Shown here piece after piece: positions 8,752 to 16,466 of a DNA stretch of 64,000 nt. The stretch is taken from contig CAWAVG010000001.1 in NCBI GenBank assembly GCA_963785425.1, positions 186,001 through 250,000 of the forward strand, read 5' to 3'. Under the pieces are notes generated by a model. That model saw only the letters and a program-made list of their open reading frames with translations, ran no database searches and was not told where the DNA came from. The position numbers and the translations under genes were made by a program. Within the stretch, counting starts at the first letter, position 1; every line of letters starts with the position of its first letter. The stretch is from RYN-133 sp963785425 (GTDB taxonomy: Bacteria > Actinomycetota > Actinomycetes > Mycobacteriales > Jatrophihabitantaceae).

Positions 8752-9291
8752 GTGGGCGGAATCGGTCCAGTAGTCGATCCCTCGTCGGCGTCAACTTTGC
8801 GTGATGTCCGGATCCCGGACGGCAACGTGTCGAAGACGTGGCGGCGCATGGGCACGGCGCTCCTGGTGGTGATCGTGATCGCCGGCGCTACCGGCTTGCT
8901 CGGTGTCCGGAGCAGGACGGTCTCGAGTGGATCGCCGTCGTGGCAGCTCACCGTCACCTACCCGCAGGTCGCCCGTGCCGGACTCGACGTCCCGTGGCGC
9001 GCCGCCGTGCATCACAGTGGCGGGCTTCCGCCGAAGATCACCCTGGCGGTCTCGACCGACTATTTCCGGATGTTCGAGACCCAAGGTTTCTTTCCCGATG
9101 CCGACAGCGCAACCAACGATGGACGCTTTGTCTACTTCACCTTTGTCACTCACCCTGGCGAGGACTTTCTGGTCGATTACGACGCGTACATCCAACCGGC
9201 GAGCCAGCTCGGCAAATCGGGCGTGGTTGAACTCATCGTGGGTGGGGAAGTCAAGGCTCGGGTAAAGCTGCGGACCTGGCTGGCGCCGTAA
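8752..9291 (+). CDS. Signal-anchored hypothetical protein
   Basis: I do not recognise this protein. It has a basic segment (SKTWRRM), one hydrophobic helix (GTALLVVIVIAGATGLLGV) and an extracytoplasmic part of about 130 residues rich in beta-type sequence (WQLTVTYPQ, YFRMFETQGFFP, FVYFTFVTHPGEDFLVDY). The topology is single-pass with the C-terminal domain outside. The start is uncertain: GTG at 8710, 8752 or 8827 are all in frame, and 8827 would put the helix close to the N-terminus. Its TAA overlaps the ATG of the DUF421 gene by one base, so the two are probably translated together and may act together at the membrane. Confidence 0.7.
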   Translation: MGGIGPVVDPSSASTLRDVRIPDGNVSKTWRRMGTALLVVIVIAGATGLLGVRSRTVSSGSPSWQLTVTYPQVARAGLDVPWRAAVHHSGGLPPKITLAVSTDYFRMFETQGFFPDADSATNDGRFVYFTFVTHPGEDFLVDYDAYIQPASQLGKSGVVELIVGGEVKARVKLRTWLAP

Positions 9292-9767
9292 TGGAGGTCG
9301 TTTACCGGGCCCTGTTCGTGTTCGGCTTCCTGTGGTTCATCACCAGGGTCGCCGGGAGAGCAACCCTTGGAGAGTTGAGCACGTTCCAGCTGCTTCTCTA
9401 CGTGACGATGGGCGACCTCGTCCAGCAGTCGGTGACCCAACAGGACTACTCGGTCACTTCAGCGGTGCTCGCTGTCAGCGTGTTCGCGCTACTGACGATC
9501 CTTCTGTCGTGGCTCAACAGCCGAGTGCCGCGGGTACGCCCGCTCACGCACGGCACACCGATCGTGGTCGTCCAGGACGGCCAGCCGATAGAAGCGAGTA
9601 TGCGCGCCGAACGGGTCTCGCTCGATGACCTGATCGCAGCTGCGCGTAACGAAGGAATCGAAGCCATGGACGACATCCGCCTGGCCGTACTCGAGACCAA
9701 TGGGCGAATGTCGTTCTTCACGAAGGCGTCTCAGCAGGGTGCTCCCGAGACGCCCGAGGTCGGCTAG
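9291..9767 (+). CDS. DUF421 (YetF-like) membrane protein
   Basis: This 158-residue protein begins with two or three membrane helices (ALFVFGFLWFITRVAGR, then QLLLYVTMGDLVQQSV) and ends in a soluble domain with PIVVVQDGQPIEASMRAERV and DLIAAARNEGIEAMDDIRLA. This order and the GDLVQQS-type signature are those of DUF421/YetF proteins, whose function is poorly known. The start ATG shares a base with the stop of the preceding gene. The protein is at the short end of the family. Confidence 0.88.
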   Translation: MEVVYRALFVFGFLWFITRVAGRATLGELSTFQLLLYVTMGDLVQQSVTQQDYSVTSAVLAVSVFALLTILLSWLNSRVPRVRPLTHGTPIVVVQDGQPIEASMRAERVSLDDLIAAARNEGIEAMDDIRLAVLETNGRMSFFTKASQQGAPETPEVG

Positions 9768-9937
9768 TCAGCTCCTCTTCGGTGCGGCGTTGACACCCTT
9801 GCGTCGTCCGCCGTCTCCGCCGGACGGATGACGCCGCGGCCGCGATGACCATCCGCTCGCTTCCGTGCTGGAGAGAGGTCAAGATGACAATGGTGATCGG
9901 CGCAGCGCCGGGCCGCTTCTCGGGAGGGCGTTAGCTG

Positions 9938-10111
9938 ATGGGACGACTCTTGTGCCTACTGCATCGGCACTCTTGGGGTCCGCAGCAGGCGGACGAGGCG
10001 GGGCCTTTCCGGACATGTCGCCGCTGCGGAAAGATTCGCGGCTCGCACAAGCTCGGGCCGGACGGCTACGAAGCCATGCCGCCGGAAGTGCCTGGTTCCG
10101 GAGCGCTGTAA
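9938..10111 (+). CDS. Small CxxC zinc-binding-type protein, paralogue of 46128-46298
   Basis: This 57-residue product starts MGRLLCLLHRHSWGP and continues DEAGPFRTCRRCGKIRGSHK with GPDGY downstream. It matches the protein at 46128-46298 across its length: MGRxLCLLHxHxWGP, DEAGPFxTCxRCGxxRGS, KxGPDGY. Conserved Cys6, His9, His11, Cys27 and Cys30 make a zinc-binding fold likely. The LCLLHxHxW plus CxRC pattern recalls small phage-type DUF1660 proteins, though I could not confirm that. A weak GGGAGGG lies upstream at 9922-9928. Conservation between two distant copies is the main evidence that it is real. Confidence 0.75.
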   Translation: MGRLLCLLHRHSWGPQQADEAGPFRTCRRCGKIRGSHKLGPDGYEAMPPEVPGSGAL

Positions 10112-10180
10112 CGCGGCCACCCGTCCCTCGCCGGACACGCGCGGTGGCATGCGCGCATCATCCAGAAACTCGAATATCGT

Positions 10181-11167
10181 TCAGGGTCGCGTGCGCAGGG
10201 TGCTCGAGGGCGGCTGCCCGTAGCGCTGCGCATAGGCACCGGAGAATCGCCCGAGGTGCGTGAATCCCCAGCGTCGAGCGACGGCTGTCACCGTCGTCGT
10301 CGCGGGTTCTGCCTGAAGCAGATCCTCGTGCACGCGCGCCAGGCGCACACGTCGCAGGTAGGTCATCGGCCCGAGCTCGGTCCTGGCGCGAAAGCCGCCG
10401 TGCAACGCGCGGACGCTCACGTCGACCTCTGCCGCCAGTTCTCCCGCCGTCCAGGAACGCTCAGGATGGGTCTCGAGAAGTTCGATCGCCGTGTCGATCA
10501 CGCCCGTGCCGGATCCCGTCGCCCCACGCTGCAATTGCGGCGAATAGTTGTGTTCGTGGCCCATCAGCAGACTCTCGATGAGCAAGCGTTCGATCGTCCG
10601 GCGCATCGTGGCGTGCGCAAGAAGCCCATCATCGCGTCGCAATTCGTGGTCGACCAGTTTCAGGGCGTGCATCCAGGTGGCACCGCCCGGGCTGCGCAAG
10701 TCCATGGTGGTCCGAAAGGTGAGCGGACGCGACAACTCAGCACCGAGGAGAGTCGCGAGGTGATGTTCCATCGCGGACTTGTCGACCATCACGCAGAGCT
10801 GCTGAGTGTTGGCCGACCATTGCAGATCGGCTCGCTCACCGGGCATGAAGACCTGCGCCGTGCCCGGCTTCGTGGAGATCTCTTCGGCGCTACCGATGCG
10901 TGAGACCGAATGCCCGGCCAGCGGGATGTCGACGTGGAAGTCGTCCGCCTCCCGGGTGAGGATGCGCACCTCGTTCTCGAAGCGGACAGCGCCGACCGTT
11001 GCCTTACCGAGGTCGATCGTGTTCAGCCTGGTGTTGTGCACTGCCCCCGTTCGACTGCTGTACAACCGAAGGGGCAAGTAGCACCGGCTCAACTCTCGTT
11101 CCGCGGTCTCGAGATCGCGTGTCTGCAACACGGTATGGCCGTTGAGCGGCAAGTGCGGTGATTTCAT
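10181..11167 (-). CDS. AraC-family transcriptional regulator
   Basis: This 328-residue regulator has an N-terminal AraC_binding_2-type domain (cupin-like, about residues 20-200, with DFHVDIPLAGHSVSR) and a C-terminal double helix-turn-helix (about residues 225-325: SWTAGELAAEVDVSVRALH, then VTAVARRWGFTHLGRFSGAY and RYGQPPSSTLR). Such proteins often activate adjacent catabolic or efflux genes, but both neighbours here are functionally undefined. The ATG is preceded by TAGGAG, which lies in the loop of a 7-bp inverted repeat (separate entry), suggesting autoregulation or translational control. Confidence 0.92.
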   Translation of the reverse strand: MKSPHLPLNGHTVLQTRDLETAERELSRCYLPLRLYSSRTGAVHNTRLNTIDLGKATVGAVRFENEVRILTREADDFHVDIPLAGHSVSRIGSAEEISTKPGTAQVFMPGERADLQWSANTQQLCVMVDKSAMEHHLATLLGAELSRPLTFRTTMDLRSPGGATWMHALKLVDHELRRDDGLLAHATMRRTIERLLIESLLMGHEHNYSPQLQRGATGSGTGVIDTAIELLETHPERSWTAGELAAEVDVSVRALHGGFRARTELGPMTYLRRVRLARVHEDLLQAEPATTTVTAVARRWGFTHLGRFSGAYAQRYGQPPSSTLRTRP

Positions 11168-11168
11168 G

Positions 11169-11189
11169 CGTCGTGACTCCTACACGACG
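11169..11189 (-). promoter_or_regulatory. Inverted repeat around the araC-type gene's Shine-Dalgarno
   Basis: CGTCGTG at 11169-11175 and CACGACG at 11183-11189 form perfect 7-bp arms around a 7-base spacer. In the minus-strand transcript the loop is TAGGAGT, which holds the ribosome binding site of the AraC-family gene; the start codon lies one base beyond the hairpin. It may be a regulator binding site, an RNA hairpin presenting the Shine-Dalgarno, or both. Confidence 0.55.
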
Positions 11190-11364
11190 AGTATACCGAC
11201 GCCCGTCGAGCGTCGGCCTGGTCGCTTGTCCATCGAGTGCACGCGGCTATCCGGATTGGTCCTGGCGGCCCCGGACAGACGCTCACGCTGCCTACAGTGA
11301 CCTCGGTGGACGCCGGTTCGTCCACTGTTCATATCCGCGCGGGGGGTCCTGAAACGGAGGGCCC

Positions 11365-13266
11365 GTGGCCATCCTTGAAAGCCGGTTGCTGTCGTGGGAG
11401 GACGATCCAGGCCTCGACGCGATACCCCACATCGTGTGGGTGGCGGCACCGGATGGCTCGACGACCTACGTCAACGAGTTCTGTGTCGAGTACACCGGCC
11501 ACGCGCGTGTGGCGAACTACCGGTGGGGATGGGTCACTCTCGTCCATCCGGACGACGCCGAGCGGGCCGAGCGCCAGTGGCGCGAAGCTGTCCGCACTGG
11601 AAGCGAATTCCGAACCGAATACCGGATCCAGCGTCGCGACCACAGTTTTCGATGGCACAGCTTCCGCGCCAGACCGATGCGGGGCCCTGACGGCGTAATT
11701 CACTCCTGGGTCGGCAGCGCCACCGACATCCACGAGGAGAAAGAGTTCGAGGCCTCCCTCGAGAAGTCCAAGCGGGAGGCGACCGAGATGCTCACGCTGC
11801 TGGACAGCGTGGACGCAGCGGCTCCCGTCGGGTTCAAGCTCGTCGACCAGCACTTCCGTATCGTCCGCATCAACGATCGACTTGCGAGGACGAACGGCAT
11901 ACCCGCGACTGAGCACATCGGCCGCACGGTGTGCGAGGTTGCGCCGCATCTCTGGGGACAGGTGGAGCCCGCTTACCGCAGAGCGTTGGCGGGCGAGCCG
12001 TGCGACAACCTCCACCTCACGGCGGTCAGCGCTGAGGAGCCAGGGCGTCAGCGTCACTGGCTGGCCAGCTTCTTCCCGGTCCGCGGCGCCGGTGACATCG
12101 TCGGAGTGGGCAACGTCGTCTTCGACGTCACCGACCGGTACGAGGCGGACCAGTTTCGCGCCGTTGTCATGGACAACATGGCTGAGGGGCTGTACGCCAT
12201 CGACGCCAAGGGCTCGTTGACCTATATGAACCGGGCGGCGTCGCGCATGCTCGGTTGGGACGAGGACGAACTGCGCGGAAGGAATGTGCACAGCGTCATC
12301 CATTTCCAGCGCGCCGATGGACACCCGCTGCAGGAAGATGCGTGCGACCTGCTCGACGTCCGCGTCGGCGGCCGCACGATCCGCAACGCCGATGATGCGT
12401 TCACCCGGAAGGACGGGACGATCTTTCCCGTCGCCTACTCCGCCGCCCCGCTCCGCACCGGGTCATCCGTCAATGGCGTTGTGGTCGTCTTCCGCGACGT
12501 CACGGAGGAGACCAAGGAGCGCGACGCGCTTCGTCGCGAGCTGGACGCGTTGACGTGGATCGGCCGGATCCGTGACGCCATCGACGAGCACCGCCTGGTG
12601 CTGTTCTCCCAACCGATCCTCCCGCTGACCGACGGCCGCCCGAGCGAAGAACTGTTGCTGCGCATGGTCGCGCGCGACGGCAGCCTCGTGCTACCCGGCA
12701 GCTTCCTGCCGGTCGCCGAGAAGCACGGCCTCATCACCGAGATCGACCGGTGGACCATCACGCAAGCGATGCGGCGAGCGGCGCGCGGTGATCGAGTCGT
12801 TGAGGTCAACGTGTCCGCGGCATCCGTGGGAACGTCAGATCTGCTGCCGTTCATCAGGCGCGAGTTGCAGGAATCCGGCGCGAACCCGGCGAACCTCGTC
12901 TTCGAGATCACCGAGACCGCGTTGATGAAAGACACCGACCGCGGCGAGGCATTCGCGCACGGCCTCGCCGAACTGGGGTGTGGCTTGGCGCTCGACGACT
13001 TCGGCACCGGCTTCGGCAGCTTCACGTACTTGAAGCGACTTCCGGTGACACATTTGAAGATCGACATCGAATTCGTGCGCGACCTCGTGACCAATGAAGC
13101 GAACCGCAGCGTCGTGCAGGTCATCGTCGGCCTGGCGCGCGCCTTCGGGCTACGGACCGTCGCCGAGGGTGTCGAGAACGAGCAGACCCTGGAACGGTTG
13201 CGTGCTGAGGGCGTTGACTATGCGCAGGGGTACCACATTGGTCGCCCCGAGCCGTACATGCGGTAA
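11365..13266 (+). CDS. PAS-PAS-PAS-EAL c-di-GMP phosphodiesterase
   Basis: This 633-residue protein has three PAS regions (about 15-130, ending in a PAC-like WVGSATDIHEEK; 135-250; 265-375, ending VVVVFRDVTEETKE) and an EAL domain (about 390-633). EAL catalytic positions are mostly present: E(E)LLLR in place of EALLR, VNVSA, FEITETAL, LDDFGTGFGS, HLKID, AEGVEN and AQGYHIGRP. It is therefore probably an active c-di-GMP hydrolase controlled by PAS ligands. There is no GGDEF domain. GTG 11365 is preceded by GGAGG at 11356-11360. It appears cytosolic, with no membrane helix. Confidence 0.92.
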   Translation: MAILESRLLSWEDDPGLDAIPHIVWVAAPDGSTTYVNEFCVEYTGHARVANYRWGWVTLVHPDDAERAERQWREAVRTGSEFRTEYRIQRRDHSFRWHSFRARPMRGPDGVIHSWVGSATDIHEEKEFEASLEKSKREATEMLTLLDSVDAAAPVGFKLVDQHFRIVRINDRLARTNGIPATEHIGRTVCEVAPHLWGQVEPAYRRALAGEPCDNLHLTAVSAEEPGRQRHWLASFFPVRGAGDIVGVGNVVFDVTDRYEADQFRAVVMDNMAEGLYAIDAKGSLTYMNRAASRMLGWDEDELRGRNVHSVIHFQRADGHPLQEDACDLLDVRVGGRTIRNADDAFTRKDGTIFPVAYSAAPLRTGSSVNGVVVVFRDVTEETKERDALRRELDALTWIGRIRDAIDEHRLVLFSQPILPLTDGRPSEELLLRMVARDGSLVLPGSFLPVAEKHGLITEIDRWTITQAMRRAARGDRVVEVNVSAASVGTSDLLPFIRRELQESGANPANLVFEITETALMKDTDRGEAFAHGLAELGCGLALDDFGTGFGSFTYLKRLPVTHLKIDIEFVRDLVTNEANRSVVQVIVGLARAFGLRTVAEGVENEQTLERLRAEGVDYAQGYHIGRPEPYMR

Positions 13267-13308
13267 CCGCCGGCCCGCAAAGCCACGAGACGATGGGCGT
13301 ACGCAGCG

Positions 13309-13962
13309 ATGCAGAAATGGTTGCCCAACCGCACGGGGCACGTTCTTTCCCCCAGCCGTGCGCTCGTCTCGCTCGGGGTGGGTGCGATCGCTGCCACGAT
13401 CCTGTGTTCCGCGGTGGGTGCGTTCAGGCCGTTCGCTCTGACGGTGTGGGACGTCGGCGCGAGCGTCTTGCTTACTCTCGTATGGACGGTGGCCTGGCCG
13501 ATGGATGCTGGTGGAACCAAGTGGCTGGCCGAACACGAAGCGCGCCGTTCCACGACTGACACCGCCGTACTGATTGCGACCTTCGCGAGCATCGCCGCAG
13601 TCATCGTCGGACTCTCCGAGTCGGCGAATCGATCCGACAGCCTGCGGCAACTCATCATCGCGCTGTCCACCATCGCCGTCATCCTGTCGTGGGCGATGGT
13701 CAACACAGTGTTCGCGTTCAAGTACGCGCGGCTCTACTACTTCGACGAGGACGGGGGGATCGACTTCTCGCAGGACGGGCCACCGTGCTACGTCGACTTC
13801 GCCTATCTCGCATTCACCATCGGTGTTGCCTTCGCGGTCTCCGAGACCGGATTCACCAGTACAACGCTGCGCCGACTCGCCCTGCCCCACGCCTTGCTCT
13901 CCTACGCGTACACGACGTTCCTCATCGGAATCGTCGTCAGCTTGGTGCCGACGCTCGCCTGA
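13309..13962 (+). CDS. DUF1345 membrane protein
   Basis: This 217-residue protein has about five membrane helices and the DUF1345 signature region: YYFDEDGGIDF followed by a proline pair and YVDFAYLAFTIGVAFAVSET. The family's function is unknown. It lies 42 bases after the EAL gene on the same strand and could be cotranscribed. The ATG at 13309 has no strong Shine-Dalgarno. Confidence 0.88.
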   Translation: MQKWLPNRTGHVLSPSRALVSLGVGAIAATILCSAVGAFRPFALTVWDVGASVLLTLVWTVAWPMDAGGTKWLAEHEARRSTTDTAVLIATFASIAAVIVGLSESANRSDSLRQLIIALSTIAVILSWAMVNTVFAFKYARLYYFDEDGGIDFSQDGPPCYVDFAYLAFTIGVAFAVSETGFTSTTLRRLALPHALLSYAYTTFLIGIVVSLVPTLA

Positions 13963-14056
13963 AGGTTTCGCACGTAGTTAGTAGCCGACGCCTCGGCGGG
14001 AATTCAGTCCATCACGCATTCGAAACCAAAGGTGCTTCTGGGAACGAAACCCTCTT

Positions 14057-14542
14057 ATGCATGCTGCGTTATCGTCCCGGGAACACGACTTGGCGTCGAA
14101 ACACTCCGCGCCGGTGTCGTTCGCAATCGACGCCTTGTCGTCTCGATGGCGGCCAGTCGTTGTCATGGCCGCAGTCGTGGCGGCTGTGGCTCACATCCCC
14201 GTGATCGGCCCGCACCTTGACGAGGCCCCGTACATGGGGGTCTTGTTCATCGTCCTGACGGTCGCGTGCGCGACGCTCGCGGTGGGAGCACTCGTTCGGG
14301 ACAGTCGAGCCTTATACACACTGGTGATCCTCACGTGCGGGCTGGCAGTGGTCGGTTACGCAGCGACTCGTCTGGTCGCGTTCCCGATGTTGGCCGACGA
14401 TGTCGGCAACTGGCTCGAACCACTCGGTGTCGTGTCCGTCGTGTCGGAGACCGTCGCGGTGGTGGCGGCCATCGCCGCGTTGGTCGAAGGCGCCGGTCAC
14501 CGGCGCTCGGCGCCGCAGTCGTCCCCGCTGACCAGCGGCTGA
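14057..14542 (+). CDS. Small four-helix membrane protein, unknown
   Basis: I do not recognise this 161-residue protein. It has four hydrophobic stretches (PVVVMAAVVAAVAHIPVIG; MGVLFIVLTVACATLAVGAL; LYTLVILTCGLAVVGYAAT; VVSETVAVVAAIAALV), so it is an integral membrane protein with short loops. The start may be ATG 14057 or a downstream GTG. The 258 bases between its stop and the CHRD gene hold no gene I can support. Confidence 0.65.
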   Translation: MHAALSSREHDLASKHSAPVSFAIDALSSRWRPVVVMAAVVAAVAHIPVIGPHLDEAPYMGVLFIVLTVACATLAVGALVRDSRALYTLVILTCGLAVVGYAATRLVAFPMLADDVGNWLEPLGVVSVVSETVAVVAAIAALVEGAGHRRSAPQSSPLTSG

Positions 14543-14800
14543 CGCATCCTCCGTCGCTGTTGTTGATCACGGAGGAACCGAACGACCCATTCGGGACGAA
14601 CTATCTCTTGTAGGCGCAACCAGCGCCGCACGGACTACCAGTGGAGTGGTCCACCGCCTGTGCGTCATGGCAGGCACTGGAATCGGCGTCCGCGCGCCCG
14701 TCGCTGCGGCGCAGATCGAATCCTGCGGCCACGCCACCGATCGTCACGACCCGTTGTCGTCCGGGTCATCCCGGACCACGTCAATCGAAAGGAATCCTCG

Positions 14801-15661
14801 ATGAGGAAATCATTGCGCTGGGCGCTACCCGCCGCCGCGCTCGGAATTGCCGGTCTCGCGCTGGCACTGCCGGGCACGGCGTCGGCCGCGAGCCCGACGA
14901 CCTACCGGGCCACGCTCAATCCTGTAGCGCTGAACACACCCGCCGGTGCCGCGTCCGGCCAGCTCACGCTGCGCCTCGACGGAAACCAGGCCACCATCAC
15001 CGAACACGTCTCCGGGCTCGCGACAACACTGCCGACGGACACGAAAACCCTGAACACGCTGGGGATTCCGACAGCCTTCGCCGGCAAACCGTTCCCACAC
15101 GTGCAGCACATCCACATCAACGGGCAGAACGGCGGCTGCCCGACCTCCGCAGCCGACAGCAACCACGACGGCCTCATCACCGTCACCGAGGCGGTGGACA
15201 ACTACGGCCCGATCGGCACCACGCTGTCGACCCAAGGCGACACCAGCCCGAAGGCGGCGGCCGATGTCACGGTTGCGCCTGGCGGCGGCAGCTTCACCTA
15301 CCGACGCACCATCACCCTTGACCAGCCCACGCTCACCGCGATCCACAACGGCAAGGCCGAGATCGTCGTGCACGGACTGAATCCCGCCAACGCGCCCAAG
15401 GCCTCGCTGACCACCCCCAACTCGCTGGGCGTCACGCTTCCCGGCGCGCACAAGAAGGTGGCCGCGATCGCGACCGCGCCGGCATTGTGCGGGGCACTGA
15501 CCACGCAGCAGATGTCGTCCATGCCGGTGGGTAGCAGCCCGACCGGTGGCGGCAGCACCGCCGGCACCGAAGATGGTGTCCTGCTCGGCATCGGTGGCGG
15601 CCTGATCGTGGCTGCAGGCGGCGTGTTCGCCGTGCGTCGCCGCTACGCCCACCAGAGCTGA
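14801..15661 (+). CDS. Secreted CHRD-type protein with EF-hand loop and C-terminal anchor
   Basis: This 286-residue protein has an N-terminal signal peptide (RKSLRWALPAAALGIAGLAL, cleavage near ASA-A). The extracellular domain resembles CHRD-type proteins (HVQHIHINGQNGGCP). Within it DSNHDGLITVTE is a textbook 12-residue EF-hand calcium loop (D1, N3, D5, G6, I8, E12). The C-terminus has GSSPTGGGSTAG, a hydrophobic helix and the basic tail RRRYAHQS, the layout of a cell-wall sorting signal without a canonical LPxTG. GAAAGGA lies upstream of ATG 14801. The sortase gene follows 20 bases later, so it is the likely processing enzyme. Confidence 0.8.
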   Translation: MRKSLRWALPAAALGIAGLALALPGTASAASPTTYRATLNPVALNTPAGAASGQLTLRLDGNQATITEHVSGLATTLPTDTKTLNTLGIPTAFAGKPFPHVQHIHINGQNGGCPTSAADSNHDGLITVTEAVDNYGPIGTTLSTQGDTSPKAAADVTVAPGGGSFTYRRTITLDQPTLTAIHNGKAEIVVHGLNPANAPKASLTTPNSLGVTLPGAHKKVAAIATAPALCGALTTQQMSSMPVGSSPTGGGSTAGTEDGVLLGIGGGLIVAAGGVFAVRRRYAHQS

Positions 15662-15681
15662 CGCCGGAGCGTATCGAGCCG

Positions 15682-16434
15682 ATGAGCACGACTGCCCGCA
15701 CCCGCCGCGCCCACATCCTGGGCGTGGCGGGTGCGGTGCTGCTGACGGTCGGCATCATCGCCGTCGTCATAGCAGTGCGCGCCCAGAAGTCCGCACCGCA
15801 GCCACCGCCGGCCGCGGCCAGGTCCGTCAACGTCATCCCGACCGGCACTACGGCCGGCGCATCGGCGGGCGCGTCGACTCGCGCGTCGACTCGCGCGTCG
15901 AACGGTGCGAAACCCGCGCAGCCTCCGCAAGGCTCGGCCGGGCCGAACACACGCGGGCTCGTCCTGTCCCGGTCGGCGCCCATCCGCCTGAGGATTCCGG
16001 CGATCGACGTCGACAGCACGCTCCGCCACATCGGGCTGACCCACACCGGGCAGATCGCAACTCCACCACTGGTGAAGGACTCGCACGCGTACTGGCTCAC
16101 CGCGTCGCCGACTCCGGGCGAACTCGGTCCCGCGACGATCATCGGCCACGTCGATTCCGCGGCGTACGGCCCAGGAGTGTTCTTCAAACTCGGGGCTATG
16201 AGGCAGCACGACAAGATCTACCTGACCCGCTCCGACGGCACCGTTGCGATGTTCGAGGTCGAACGGGTCGTCGAGTACAGCAAAGCCCATTTTCCGACCC
16301 AACAGGTCTACGGCAACATCGACCACGCCGGTCTCCGCCTGATCACCTGCGGCGGAACGTTCGACTCGACGATCCACAGCTACGAGTCCAACATCGTCGT
16401 CTACGCCGCACTCGTCTCCGCACGACACGTCTGA
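15682..16434 (+). CDS. Class E/F-type sortase
   Basis: This 250-residue protein has an N-terminal membrane anchor (about residues 10-35), a low-complexity Ala/Ser/Thr/Pro linker, and a sortase barrel from about residue 100. ATIIGHVDS supplies the catalytic histidine and LRLITCGG the catalytic cysteine. After the cysteine the only arginine is in the extreme C-terminal SARHV, so the usual catalytic arginine is not obvious. The gene directly follows the CHRD protein with a C-terminal anchor, its likely substrate. It acts outside the membrane. Confidence 0.85.
   Translation: MSTTARTRRAHILGVAGAVLLTVGIIAVVIAVRAQKSAPQPPPAAARSVNVIPTGTTAGASAGASTRASTRASNGAKPAQPPQGSAGPNTRGLVLSRSAPIRLRIPAIDVDSTLRHIGLTHTGQIATPPLVKDSHAYWLTASPTPGELGPATIIGHVDSAAYGPGVFFKLGAMRQHDKIYLTRSDGTVAMFEVERVVEYSKAHFPTQQVYGNIDHAGLRLITCGGTFDSTIHSYESNIVVYAALVSARHV
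15871..15900 (+). repeat. 12-base tandem repeat inside the sortase linker
   Basis: The unit GCGTCGACTCGC occurs two and a half times in a row and encodes the repeated Ala-Ser-Thr-Arg linker. It lies between the membrane anchor and the catalytic domain, so copy number may vary without affecting the enzyme fold. Confidence 0.8.
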
Positions 16435-16435
16435 C

Positions 16436-16464
16436 CGGAGGCGGCTCGCTGAACTCGGCCTCCG
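16436..16464. terminator. Hairpin between convergent sortase and oxidase genes
   Basis: CGGAGGC (16436-16442) and GCCTCCG (16458-16464) form a perfect 7-bp stem in the 32-base gap between two convergent genes. It has no U tract, as is common in this phylum. It could serve both strands. Confidence 0.55.
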
Positions 16465-16466
16465 AT

